Positions 6,577-14,949 of a stretch of DNA of 64,000 nt are shown in pieces (the stretch's first letter is position 1; each line of letters starts with the position of its first letter). The stretch covers positions 1-64,000 of the forward strand of contig JANXED010000001.1 in assembly GCA_025058175.1 (NCBI GenBank), read 5' to 3'. The notes under the pieces were generated by a model, which worked only from the letters and a program-made list of their open reading frames with translations, was not told where the DNA came from and did not search any database. Source of the DNA: Candidatus Calditenuaceae archaeon (GTDB lineage: Archaea > Thermoproteota > Nitrososphaeria_A > Caldarchaeales > Calditenuaceae). Both the position numbers and the translations under genes were made by a program.

Positions 6577-9113
6577 CCGCTGATCGTGAGGACCATGAGC
6601 CTCTCCCTGACCTCCTCCGGCCTCCTCGGGACCTCCAGCAGGTGATACCTGTAACCGTACCACTCGTCAAATGAGTCGGAGTAGAATTCCGAGACCGGGC
6701 TCTCGCTCTGGCCTCCAGGATAGACTCCGTACGCGATCGGCCTCCCGTCTACGAAGGTCACGACCATCTTCCAGCTCGGGCCCGTGGTGACGTAGACCTT
6801 CCTCTCGAGTACACGGAGGTCGTACGGGAACCCGGCGTTCATCAAGGTTCCCGAGGCTCCGTCGTGGGACAGTGGCCCGATCGAGAACGCGTCGAGCGAG
6901 CTCAGGTGTCCGACGCGGAGCCTGTGTATCCTTCCCCAAGTCCACCCTCCCGGGTCCGGCCCGAGGTTCGCCCTCAACCACTCGACCGCCCTCGAGAGCG
7001 CGGACCTCGCGACCCTCCTCAGGTCTCCCCCGAACCAATAACTCTGGGGCTCGTTGTGGATCAGCCAGACCATCGTCGACTCCAGGGGCAGGTAGCTGCT
7101 CGAGAGCCCCAGCTCCCTGAACCTGGCCGCGAAGGACTCCTCGTAGAGCGCTGAGAACCAGGCCCACCATATCGCCGGTGCGACCGAGTCCCTCCTCATT
7201 TTGTAGTCCCATCGCCGGAGCTCCTCAAGCGCGCGCCTCTCGGGATCCGTCAGCCCCTCGAAGCCTGCCGAGAGCTCGAGCAGCTTGGGGACCATCGAGG
7301 CCGCGAACCAGAGGTGGACGTCGTTCTGGTAGGCCATGAAGTCCTCAATTGAATGGGAGCCCTTCGATGCTAGGAGAGCGTGTATCCGCTGGGCCCTAGC
7401 GCCGGGGTCGTACCATCCCGCCAAGATATAATACGGATAGAGTCTCCCCGCGGTCTGCTGGTTCGGTGCGGCCGCGAAGCCCCTCGCCGGGTTGATCGTC
7501 ATCGGGACGTGCTCGTAGGGCACGAAGCCCTCCCACTCGTGCGCGCCGGTTCCGTTCAGAATCGACCTGGAGCCTATCACCTTGATCGACTCGCCGGTCG
7601 GAAGCCTCACGGTCCTGTAGGGGAAGAGCCCGGGGACGACGATGCCGTAGTTCCCATGCTTGTCGATCACAGCCCAGTTCTGCGACGGCACGTCCCAGTA
7701 CCTCAGCGCTTCAACGACCTCGGCGAGCGATCTGGCTCTCATCACCCTGTAGGCTGCGACCGACTCGCGCGTCACTCCGGAGCCGTCGTCGTTGAACCCG
7801 GAGATCGCGGTCCACTTCATCGAGACGTACACCCCGTTGTGGTGGAAGACCGGCCCGTGGACCGTTAGGTTGACGGTTATGACCCTCTCGCCTCCTCCCC
7901 TGACCCTGATCGTCTCCTCGAGTCTCCTCATCTCCCTCCACTCGCCCTTGAAGGAGTACTGGTTGCCCCTGACTTTCTCGAGGTAGAAGTCTGTGACCCC
8001 GATCTGCGAGTTGGTGAGGCCCCACGCGACGTGCTCGTTGAACCCGATGATCACGAACGGCACCCCTGGGAGAGTGACTCCCCTTACGTTCAGCTCACCG
8101 GTCACGAGGTGAACCTCGTACCAGACCGAGGGGAGGTTCAGCGATAGGTGGGGGTCATCTGCGAGCATCGGCCCGCCAGTCGCGGAGAGCCTCGGCGAGA
8201 CGACCCAGTTGTTGCTACCGACGTCGAGCCTTCCGAAACCCGCGAGGCCCGAGATTGAGTTGATGAACTCGAAGAGCCTACCCGCGAGCTCCTTATCTGT
8301 GAGGTCTACGCCGGTCGCCCACTCCTCGAACCAGTTGAGCCTTTCGAGGAGGTCCGGGTCCGCGCCGAGCCTGAGCCTCCCGATCGAGCCGTCCCCGGGG
8401 ACGACGGTGACGTTCTCGATGTAGTAGTGCCTTACTGGGTAGAGCTTCATCGCCTCAGAGGGTCCCAGCTTGACCGCGAGGGCCGTTAACAGCAAGGGGT
8501 ACCAGAAGCCCGTGAGCGTCCAAGCCATGAACCTTGCCCATACGAGGGAGTCCTCAGGCCTCCACGGCTCGGGCTCGTAGTTGAGGAGCTTGAACATCAG
8601 GGGCAACTTCCCCGAAGTCCTCATCTCCTCGATCGCGGCGTTCACGCCCTCCGAATACGCGACCAGGACCGAGTGGACCTCAGGGTGGTTCGCCCTGAGC
8701 CACTCCGCGGTCGCCTTCGCGGACCTGTGAAGGCCTATGACCCTCATCAGCGCGTCGGTCCTCAGGCCGGCCTCCCCGACGATCTCGGAGAGCCTCCCTG
8801 AGGCCAGCCTCCTCTGCACGTCCATCTGCCAGAGCCTGTCCCTCGCGTGGACGTAACCTAGGGCCCTGAAAGCGTCGAGCTCGTCGGCGGCGTAGACGTG
8901 TGGAACAAGCCTGCCGTCGTAGACGACCTTCACCTGCGACCTCAGGCCGGGGAGCCTCACGATCGCGTCCGAGACCCCAACCCTCTCGAGCTCGGTCCAG
9001 ACGCCCTTGATCGGATGGAGGACCGCGAAGGGCCCAGACACCAGGATCAGCAAGACGGCTATCGTCGCGGACAAGACGGCTATCGATAGATCTCCGAGGA
9101 CGCGCCTGACCAT
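6573..9113 (-). CDS. Penicillin acylase family (S45) Ntn hydrolase, membrane anchored
   Basis: 846 residues, usual length for the family. These enzymes hydrolyse amide bonds (beta-lactam side chains, acyl-homoserine lactones or others) and are made as a precursor cut before the nucleophile. A membrane or signal segment covers residues 9-32. The cleavage site is G299-S300 in DVGSNNWVV; Ser300 becomes the N-terminal nucleophile of the beta chain. Supporting motifs are YVHARDRLWQMD near the N-terminus, DDPHLSL and GFNEHVAWGLTN in the beta chain. Likely active outside the membrane. Related enzymes are common in thermoacidophilic archaea; the natural substrate is unknown. Confidence 0.9.
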   Translation of the reverse strand: MVRRVLGDLSIAVLSATIAVLLILVSGPFAVLHPIKGVWTELERVGVSDAIVRLPGLRSQVKVVYDGRLVPHVYAADELDAFRALGYVHARDRLWQMDVQRRLASGRLSEIVGEAGLRTDALMRVIGLHRSAKATAEWLRANHPEVHSVLVAYSEGVNAAIEEMRTSGKLPLMFKLLNYEPEPWRPEDSLVWARFMAWTLTGFWYPLLLTALAVKLGPSEAMKLYPVRHYYIENVTVVPGDGSIGRLRLGADPDLLERLNWFEEWATGVDLTDKELAGRLFEFINSISGLAGFGRLDVGSNNWVVSPRLSATGGPMLADDPHLSLNLPSVWYEVHLVTGELNVRGVTLPGVPFVIIGFNEHVAWGLTNSQIGVTDFYLEKVRGNQYSFKGEWREMRRLEETIRVRGGGERVITVNLTVHGPVFHHNGVYVSMKWTAISGFNDDGSGVTRESVAAYRVMRARSLAEVVEALRYWDVPSQNWAVIDKHGNYGIVVPGLFPYRTVRLPTGESIKVIGSRSILNGTGAHEWEGFVPYEHVPMTINPARGFAAAPNQQTAGRLYPYYILAGWYDPGARAQRIHALLASKGSHSIEDFMAYQNDVHLWFAASMVPKLLELSAGFEGLTDPERRALEELRRWDYKMRRDSVAPAIWWAWFSALYEESFAARFRELGLSSSYLPLESTMVWLIHNEPQSYWFGGDLRRVARSALSRAVEWLRANLGPDPGGWTWGRIHRLRVGHLSSLDAFSIGPLSHDGASGTLMNAGFPYDLRVLERKVYVTTGPSWKMVVTFVDGRPIAYGVYPGGQSESPVSEFYSDSFDEWYGYRYHLLEVPRRPEEVRERLMVLTISG

Positions 9114-9137
9114 CGAATACGGGAGGAGCGTTCTTGG

Positions 9138-9145
9138 AAATAAAG
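9138..9145 (-). promoter_or_regulatory. TATA box of the penicillin acylase operon
   Basis: Minus strand CTTTATTT, centred 28 nt before the ATG at 9113. Confidence 0.45.
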
Positions 9146-9161
9146 GGGATTGATTGGTGCC

Positions 9162-9749
9162 TCAGAGGGGCGTGGTCGCGGTCGGTTGGGCGGGCTGCGG
9201 AGGCGACTCAGGTATCGAGAAGAACGCGACTATCTGCAGGATCTCTGCGATCAGAATCAGAATGAACCCCACTAGAATTATGCTGAGGAGCGCGCCGTAG
9301 AAGTACAGCTTTCCCACGGTCCCGAACATGGGAACATTAAGCCTGGAGTTGATCGCGTCGTAGCCGCGCCGTAGAAATCTGGCTGAGAAGATCATGACGA
9401 GCCAGAACGCGACGAGGCCCACGATGAACACCCCGAGCAGCTGCGAGAAGAACGCAAAAGGATCAGCCGGCGCTCCCGGACCTAGTCCTCCCCCGAGGAT
9501 CGTGAAGAACAAACCAAAGCCGAGGAGCAGCCCCGCGACTACCGACCCGATGATTGCTAAGATCACCGCTGTCAGGACGTTGTTGAAGATTGTCCTATCG
9601 TTCACGGCCTTGGAGACCCTGTCGACCGCGATCAGTATGAGGACCCACCCCACTATCGCCAGCACAAACCCGACCGAGGGCACGAGACCCAGGACGACTA
9701 GTATCGCTCCGATCCCACCAAGCGTCTTTGCCTCCGAGAGACTTTGCAC
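9162..9749 (-). CDS. DUF996 family membrane protein
   Basis: 195 residues. The opening LSEAKTLGGIGAILVVL and the following VGFVLAIVGWVLILIAV match the DUF996 family of archaeal four- to five-helix membrane proteins of unknown role. Four to five hydrophobic segments cover most of the length; the C-terminus is a Pro/Gln-rich tail. I choose GTG at 9749 because a TATA-like TTAATAAT (minus strand, 9768-9775) sits about 23 nt upstream; a TTG at 9761 would place the start within the promoter spacing. Confidence 0.7.
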   Translation of the reverse strand: MQSLSEAKTLGGIGAILVVLGLVPSVGFVLAIVGWVLILIAVDRVSKAVNDRTIFNNVLTAVILAIIGSVVAGLLLGFGLFFTILGGGLGPGAPADPFAFFSQLLGVFIVGLVAFWLVMIFSARFLRRGYDAINSRLNVPMFGTVGKLYFYGALLSIILVGFILILIAEILQIVAFFSIPESPPQPAQPTATTPL

Positions 9750-9818
9750 GGCTGGCCTCAATTCCGTTGATTATTAACTGTTTAGCAAAAACGCGTTCGA
9801 CTATGAGGGTTAACACCG

Positions 9819-10157
9819 TCAACCTCGGGCGCTGCCCAATAGCCTCGCGAGCTCCTGAGCCTCGAGGACGTTCCCTTGGACCCTGAGCTTGCCCGCGAAG
9901 AAGAGCTTGAACGGGTCGGCCTTTCCCGTGAAGACGTCGACGAGGTCCTGCGAGGACGCTATTATGGTCGCGACAGGGTTCGGCCCTTCTCCCGCTGCGG
10001 CCTCGAGCGATCCGGGCTTGACGTGGAGGTAGAACGGACCTCCGTCCGTGGGCTTGAACTGGAAGACCTTCTCCGCCTTAGCGAGGCTCGCCATCAGACT
10101 CGGGTTGGCAGAGACCCTGGAGACGAGGTCGCGGAGGGAGTCTAGAGGCGCGCTCAC
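9819..10157 (-). CDS. SCP2 sterol-binding domain protein
   Basis: 112 residues made of one SCP2-type lipid-binding domain: a helical start, FQFKPTDGGPFYLHVKPG, an ATIIASSQDLVDVFTGKADPFKLFFAGKLRVQG core, then helix EAQELARLL (all single-domain hallmarks; FFAGKLRVQG is the family signature). Bacterial and archaeal members probably bind acyl chains or similar hydrophobic ligands in the cytoplasm. GTG start at 10157 with a TATA box 25 nt upstream, so probably leaderless. Confidence 0.85.
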   Translation of the reverse strand: MSAPLDSLRDLVSRVSANPSLMASLAKAEKVFQFKPTDGGPFYLHVKPGSLEAAAGEGPNPVATIIASSQDLVDVFTGKADPFKLFFAGKLRVQGNVLEAQELARLLGSARG

Positions 10158-10178
10158 GTTATAACACGTAGGTAGTGA

Positions 10179-10186
10179 TTATTAAA
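10179..10186 (-). promoter_or_regulatory. TATA box of the SCP2 gene
   Basis: Minus strand TTTAATAA, 25 nt before the GTG at 10157. The rest of the 139-nt gap to the RtcA gene end shows nothing recognisable. Confidence 0.5.
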
Positions 10187-10296
10187 TCGTTCAGCCGAGC
10201 GACTACACGGAGCGGCCTTACCCGTTTGGGTCAGATCTCCCTCGATCGCACAGTCACGATCGATGGACACCGGTGTGGCCGTCACGCATCCTGCGG

Positions 10297-11370
10297 TCAC
10301 CTCGAGAACCCGATTCCGTCGCAGGTTATCCTCGCGCCCCGGTCGCCGAGGGACTCGACGTCGAACCTCGCGCCTATGACCCTCTCCGCGATGAAGACCG
10401 CTGTCTCCGTGTGGCCTGTCAGCTCGGTCACCCTGTAAGTCGACCTGCCGTCCGCGAGGGCGACCCAGATCACGAGCTGGTCCCCGAGGTGGCTGTCGAC
10501 CGGCGCGCCTGTCCTCAGCTGCCTCGCGCACTCCTCGACCGCCCTGTCCGCGACCCTCTCCGCAGGAACCCCCCTCTCTCCCAACGAGTCGAACCCCATC
10601 GCGAGGCCGTTGTCGAGCTCGAGGACGACGATCACTCCCGTGCCGGGGTCGAGGGAGCACTTGGGGTGAGGGCTTAGGAGCGCCTCGGTCTCAACGGCGA
10701 CCTCAGGTACTTTCAGCCTTTTCAGGCCCTCGGACGCCCTCCTCGCCATCCTCTCGACGATGTGCTCGGGGAGGTTGCAGCTGTACGCAAAGACCTTCGC
10801 CCTTACGACCCTCCCCGTCTCGACATCGATCGGCCGTAGCCTCCTCACGGGCTCGACCCTCGCCCTAACGATCCCACCTCCCCTAGGATAGAAGCCCCTC
10901 CTGACCAGCTCGATCTCGGCCCTCACGCCCATCCTCCTCAGCGCGGGCATCAGGACCCAGTTCAGGTACTCTACGGGCGGTGCCATAGGGTTGTTCGTCC
11001 CTCCCCGGAGCTCGAGCTCGACGGGGCCGGTCGCGAACGCCGTTACCGGGAGGAGCGACTGGAGCATCAACGTGGTGCTACCGGCGGTTCCCGCGTCGAC
11101 GACGAACCTCCCCGACCTGGGCGCGGAGGGATAGAACGCGACCTCCATCGACCCGACCCTGAGGCCCTCGACCCTGCCCCCGGTCAGCTCCGCGACGCCC
11201 CTCACCGCCACCAGGTGCTGCGGCCTGAGCCCCGGCGGGTTCCTCTTCGCCCTGACGTTCACGACCCTGATCGGCCTCGAGAGCAGCGCCGCGGCCGAGA
11301 CCGCCATCCTGAGGATCTGGCCGCCCCCCTCACCGACCGATCCGTCGATGACGATGGGCTCCACGACCAC
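10297..11370 (-). CDS. rtcA: RNA 3'-terminal phosphate cyclase
   Basis: 357 residues, close to the family's usual 340. RtcA uses ATP to convert RNA 3'-phosphate ends to 2',3'-cyclic phosphates. Seen: the N-terminal GSVGEGGGQILRMA signature, RAKRNPPGLRPQHL, GGTNNPMAPP, RRGFYPRGGG and, near the C-terminus, TELTGHTETAVF, whose His is the adenylylated residue. GTG start at 11370, one base after the stop of the YchF-type GTPase gene, so the two form an operon. Confidence 0.93.
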   Translation of the reverse strand: MVVEPIVIDGSVGEGGGQILRMAVSAAALLSRPIRVVNVRAKRNPPGLRPQHLVAVRGVAELTGGRVEGLRVGSMEVAFYPSAPRSGRFVVDAGTAGSTTLMLQSLLPVTAFATGPVELELRGGTNNPMAPPVEYLNWVLMPALRRMGVRAEIELVRRGFYPRGGGIVRARVEPVRRLRPIDVETGRVVRAKVFAYSCNLPEHIVERMARRASEGLKRLKVPEVAVETEALLSPHPKCSLDPGTGVIVVLELDNGLAMGFDSLGERGVPAERVADRAVEECARQLRTGAPVDSHLGDQLVIWVALADGRSTYRVTELTGHTETAVFIAERVIGARFDVESLGDRGARITCDGIGFSR

Positions 11371-11371
11371 C

Positions 11372-12574
11372 TCACCTCCGAGCGGCGCTGACGATCGAGA
11401 CGACGTCCCTCGGCCTCAGCCTGTAGTCCGCCGGGAGCCTCATCTTGCTCCTCGCGTCGATGGCGTAGAGGAAGTTCTCCCCCAGCTCTGTGTGGACCTT
11501 GTATGCCAAATCCCTGGGGGTCGAGCCCTCCTTCACCAAGTAGACGTCGGGGAGGACGCGACCGTTCGAGTCCGCGAAGGTGCTCGGGTCCTCGACCGGG
11601 AAGACCGGGATGTACCTCAGGACTTCGAGGTAGACCTTGTCGATCAGCCTCTGGACGCCGGTCCCACCGTTCCGCGCCATGAACTCCGCGACCCTCTCCA
11701 GCGCCCTTCGCTGCTCCGACGTGAGCCTCGCCTGCTCGGTGACCTCGAAGCTCGGGTCGCCGGGCAGGTACTTCACGACGCCCCTCCTCGCCGCGAGCCT
11801 CAGGAGCTTCTCGGCCTCGGCGCTGCAGGCGACGACGTCGTACCCGGCCTCGACCAGCCTACTGATCCCCTCCCTAGCCGTAGGGACGTCGGCCTTGTTG
11901 GCCGCTACGATCATCGGTTTCGTGAGCCTCCTGAGCGCCCTGACGTAACGCAGCACGTCCTCCCTGGTCCACTTGGAGGGCCTGGAACCGTCGAGGCCCG
12001 CGGACTCGAGCGCCTGCTCGGCGGCCTGCTCGGTAACCCTCAGCCCCGACATCTTCCTCGCGACCTCAGCGGCCATCGTCGACTGCTTCGTCTCCACGAC
12101 CCTCACGACCCTGTTCCAGTCCCTCGCGAGGAGCTCGGCCATCCAGAGGTCCATTTCGTCCTCGACCATCCTCACGTCCTCGACGGGGTCGTGCGTCCCC
12201 GGCTGGACCGGGTTGCCGTCGTCGTCGGTCCCTCCAGAGGCGTCCGCGACCACTATCAGCGCGTCGGCCTGCCTTATCTCGTCCAGGAACTGGAGGCCCA
12301 TCCCCCTCCCCGCGTGGGCGCCCCTGACGATCCCGGGGCAGTCGATCACCGCGATCGGAACGAACCTGGTCCCGTCGACGCAAAGGGAGTTGTTCGGGTC
12401 GTCTTTCACGCCCAGCTCCCTGCAGACGCAGCTCACCCTTAGGTAGGTGATGCCCCTGTTCGGCTTAGTGGTGGTGAAGGGGAAGTTCGCGGCCGGCACC
12501 TCGACCATCGTGAGCGCGGTGAAGAGCGTGCTCTTGCCGACGTTGGCCTTCCCGACGATGCCGGCCAGCTCCAA
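11372..12574 (-). CDS. ychF: YchF/OLA1-type GTP-binding protein with TGS domain
   Basis: 400 residues of the archaeal branch of the Obg/YchF translation-factor GTPases. G1 is GKANVGKST (about 8-16), G2 region NFPFTTTKPNRG, G3 DCPGI, G4 NKAD; the C-terminal 70 residues are a TGS domain (VYLVKEGSTPRDLAYKVHTEL). Associates with ribosomes in relatives. The start is TTG at 12574, immediately before the first beta strand. First gene of a unit with RtcA. Confidence 0.92.
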   Translation of the reverse strand: MELAGIVGKANVGKSTLFTALTMVEVPAANFPFTTTKPNRGITYLRVSCVCRELGVKDDPNNSLCVDGTRFVPIAVIDCPGIVRGAHAGRGMGLQFLDEIRQADALIVVADASGGTDDDGNPVQPGTHDPVEDVRMVEDEMDLWMAELLARDWNRVVRVVETKQSTMAAEVARKMSGLRVTEQAAEQALESAGLDGSRPSKWTREDVLRYVRALRRLTKPMIVAANKADVPTAREGISRLVEAGYDVVACSAEAEKLLRLAARRGVVKYLPGDPSFEVTEQARLTSEQRRALERVAEFMARNGGTGVQRLIDKVYLEVLRYIPVFPVEDPSTFADSNGRVLPDVYLVKEGSTPRDLAYKVHTELGENFLYAIDARSKMRLPADYRLRPRDVVSIVSAARR

Positions 12575-12643
12575 TCCGACTGACGTGGTCCTCGCCGCTA
12601 TTAGGGGATCCCCTTTATCAATGGGGCGGGCAGAGGGTGCGCG

Positions 12644-12832
12644 TTGAGCCCGAAGGCCCTGGTGCTGCTGACGGCTGCGGTCGTCACCGTCCTCTCGCTG
12701 CTCGGGACCTTCCTCTACGGCGTCGTTGCGGGCCTCAGGGTAGCCCTCCGGTTCCTCCTGCCCCTGTTGGTGATCGCTGTGGCCCTGATGCTCCTGGTCG
12801 CGCTCCTCTCGAGGCCGAGGGAGGAGGACTAG
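12644..12832 (+). CDS. Small two-helix membrane protein
   Basis: 62 residues from a TTG at 12644 with GAGGGTG 8 nt upstream. Two hydrophobic helices (about 5-30 and 36-56) and an acidic tail EED. No family recognised. Its stop overlaps by 4 nt the stop of the convergent TiaS gene. Expressed opposite to the GTPase gene from the short gap at 12575-12643. Confidence 0.45.
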   Translation: MSPKALVLLTAAVVTVLSLLGTFLYGVVAGLRVALRFLLPLLVIAVALMLLVALLSRPREED

Positions 12833-14118
12833 ACCGCGCAGGCGTCTGACCCGCTAGATGCCTGCAGCCAGAGAGGCCTGACCAGGTGCCGCCTCGCCGA
12901 GACCGCGACCTCGTAGACCCCCTCCCTGACCTCCCTCTCGACCCTCACCCTGACCTTCGTCGCGTTAGGGTCGACCCTGCCGCAACCCTTGCACCTGTAT
13001 CCCTTCCCGGAGCCCACGGACTTCATCGCCCTCCCGCAGTCCTGACACCTAGGAGCGCGCTCCGCGTACACATCCCTCAGCCTGATGACCTCGAGCTTCT
13101 CGAGGTTCAGCGTGAGGCCCTCCGGCTTCGGCTTGACGGCGCCGTAGACCGCGACCTCGTCCCCGACCTCGAGCCTCTCCACGACCCTCCTGAACTCACC
13201 AGTCGGCTCGTAGGCCGCGACCGTGATCTCGCCGGTCCCGTCAGAGACCTCCAGCAGGACGTGCCCTCCTGGGATGACCCTGGGCCTCCCCGCGACTAGG
13301 CCCCTCACGACGACTGACTCGAGGGGCCTGACCGACTGGACCTGCCGCTCGACGTAGTGGATGTCGGTTGCCTGGTTAGTCCTGTAGACCTCGAAGAACT
13401 CGATCGGCTCGTTGACCCTCAGCAGGGTGAGCGCGCCAGTGAGGACGTCAGCGCGAACCGACCTGATCCCGAGGAGGACCGGACACGGCGTGTGGGGCGT
13501 GACCCTGACTTCGCCCTTCTCGTAGTCGTAGTTGTCGAAGGTGACGCCGCGGTAGGCCCTGTCCATCTCCTTCACCGACTCGGGGTCGACCAGCCTCTCC
13601 TTCCCCCACATCTCCCTGGTCCGGTAGGCTAGAAGCTCGAACGTCGAGAGGGTCTCCTTCACCGCCCCCGCGGCCGCCGTCGCACCGATCAACCCCCTCA
13701 TCTCGCCGTAGCCCCAGTGCGCGATCGCAAAAGTCCGGACGAGCTCCATCGCCTCCTCGAGCTCAACGATCTCCCTGACCGCCCTGAAGTAAAACCGCCG
13801 GAGCCCGGGCCTAGCGTCCTCCCCGAACGCCACGACCCCAGGGTCGGCCCCGCTCTCCAGGTCCGCGAGCTCCTCAACAGTCTCGATAACGGCCCTCCAG
13901 ACGTCCCCGAACACGGAAGGGTCGACCTCGAGGGGCAGGCAGACGGCCGCGTTCCCCCTCGTCTTGTAGGGGCAGTTCGGGTTGAGCCTGACCAGCCAAG
14001 GGTGGTCCAGCCTCCTCGCCCCGAGGGACTCGGCCCTCCTCAGCGCCACCGCTCCGACGTAGGTCGTGCACATCGACCTCTTGGAGTCGGTGTCGTCGAT
14101 CCCGACGTAGACCCTCAC
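12829..14118 (-). CDS. tiaS: tRNA(Ile2) 2-agmatinylcytidine synthetase TiaS
   Basis: 429 residues. TiaS attaches agmatine to C34 of the tRNA-Ile CAU anticodon so that it reads AUA, an archaea-specific modification. The N-terminal VGIDDTDS (5-12) is the family hallmark; the ferredoxin-like and catalytic regions follow (TRGNAAVCLP, GLIGATAAAGA), then an OB fold (about 275-345, GGHVLLEVSDGTG) and a zinc ribbon with CQDCG and CKGCG (about 375-395). GTG start at 14118. It supplies a decoding function that is essential in archaea. Confidence 0.94.
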   Translation of the reverse strand: MRVYVGIDDTDSKRSMCTTYVGAVALRRAESLGARRLDHPWLVRLNPNCPYKTRGNAAVCLPLEVDPSVFGDVWRAVIETVEELADLESGADPGVVAFGEDARPGLRRFYFRAVREIVELEEAMELVRTFAIAHWGYGEMRGLIGATAAAGAVKETLSTFELLAYRTREMWGKERLVDPESVKEMDRAYRGVTFDNYDYEKGEVRVTPHTPCPVLLGIRSVRADVLTGALTLLRVNEPIEFFEVYRTNQATDIHYVERQVQSVRPLESVVVRGLVAGRPRVIPGGHVLLEVSDGTGEITVAAYEPTGEFRRVVERLEVGDEVAVYGAVKPKPEGLTLNLEKLEVIRLRDVYAERAPRCQDCGRAMKSVGSGKGYRCKGCGRVDPNATKVRVRVEREVREGVYEVAVSARRHLVRPLWLQASSGSDACAV

Positions 14119-14233
14119 TCCCGAACCTGAGTCCGCCGGCCCGAATTTCAGCCTTCACAGGTCGACGGCTACCCGCTTTCGGCGAGGACCTGCACGGCTT
14201 AAAGCGAGCTTCCGGCCGTGAGGTCAGGAGCGG

Positions 14234-14923
14234 ATGAGCGTCCCGGAGAAGCAGGAGGTGCTGGTCGTGAACGGCTGCGCTCTGCCGAGGATGGCCCTCT
14301 ACGACCTCGAGAACGAGAGCTGGTACCTCGAGGAGGACGACGTCATCAGGGTTGGGGTGCTCCCCACCACGCAGACGAAGTGGGGCAAAGTTACCTCCGT
14401 GAGGCCCAAGACCCCAGGGACCGTCGTTGAGGAGGGGAGGTCGCTGGCGTTCGTCGAGGCTAAGAAGTTCGTGGGACGCGTCAACGCGAGGTTCAAGGTC
14501 GAGGTCTTGGAGGCGAACCGAGAGCTCCTCGAGGTCCCGCACCTCTGCCAGTCCGATCCCTACGGACGTGGATGGATCGTCGAGGTTAGGCCGCTCGAGG
14601 CAGGGTACAGGGAGAGGCTCAGGACGTTCGACGAGGCAGCGGACGTCCTCCGCGAGGAGATCAGGAGCAGGGGGATCATGTGCTTCAGGGAGGTCCCGGA
14701 CGTCGTGATGGCGGCCCTGGGGGTCGAGTGCAGCCAGGCGCTGCTAGTCCTGGCCGACGCGATAAGGCATGTCCCTCCGGGGCAGGTGATCCACTTGGTC
14801 GCTGAGGCCGACGAGAACGCTGAGCGGGAGGTCAGGGCCTGGGCGAGGGTCACCGGCAACGAGCTCCTCGAGTTCGCGCTGGAGGGCAGGCTGGCTCACG
14901 CGTTGATCAAGAGGCGTGGGTGA
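14234..14923 (+). CDS. GcvH-like lipoyl-carrier domain fused to a TusA-like sulfurtransferase domain
   Basis: 229 residues. Residues about 28-120 align with glycine-cleavage H protein: NESWYL for HEW, RVGVLPTTQ, PGTVVEEG, then EAKK (75-78) in the place of ESVK, with Lys78 at the lipoylation position, and DPYGRGWIVEV near the end of the domain. Residues about 155-229 align with TusA/SirA sulfurtransferases: ALGVEC (C166 at the persulfide-carrying Cys), PPGQVIHLVAEAD and a C-terminal ALIKR. The Cys-Pro of TusA is Cys-Ser here. A linker (about 121-153) joins them. Lipoyl carriers and TusA meet in the sHdr sulfur-oxidation pathway, so intramolecular sulfur transfer is a reasonable inference. Monocistronic between TiaS and an ABC exporter. 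Confidence 0.72.
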   Translation: MSVPEKQEVLVVNGCALPRMALYDLENESWYLEEDDVIRVGVLPTTQTKWGKVTSVRPKTPGTVVEEGRSLAFVEAKKFVGRVNARFKVEVLEANRELLEVPHLCQSDPYGRGWIVEVRPLEAGYRERLRTFDEAADVLREEIRSRGIMCFREVPDVVMAALGVECSQALLVLADAIRHVPPGQVIHLVAEADENAEREVRAWARVTGNELLEFALEGRLAHALIKRRG

Positions 14924-14949
14924 GTCCCTTTCATTAGGGACCGAACGCG

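Noticed and set aside
11348-12442. Open frame of 364 codons on the plus strand
   Set aside because: Lies opposite the YchF-type GTPase gene, which has all GTPase motifs; the mirror frame has none.
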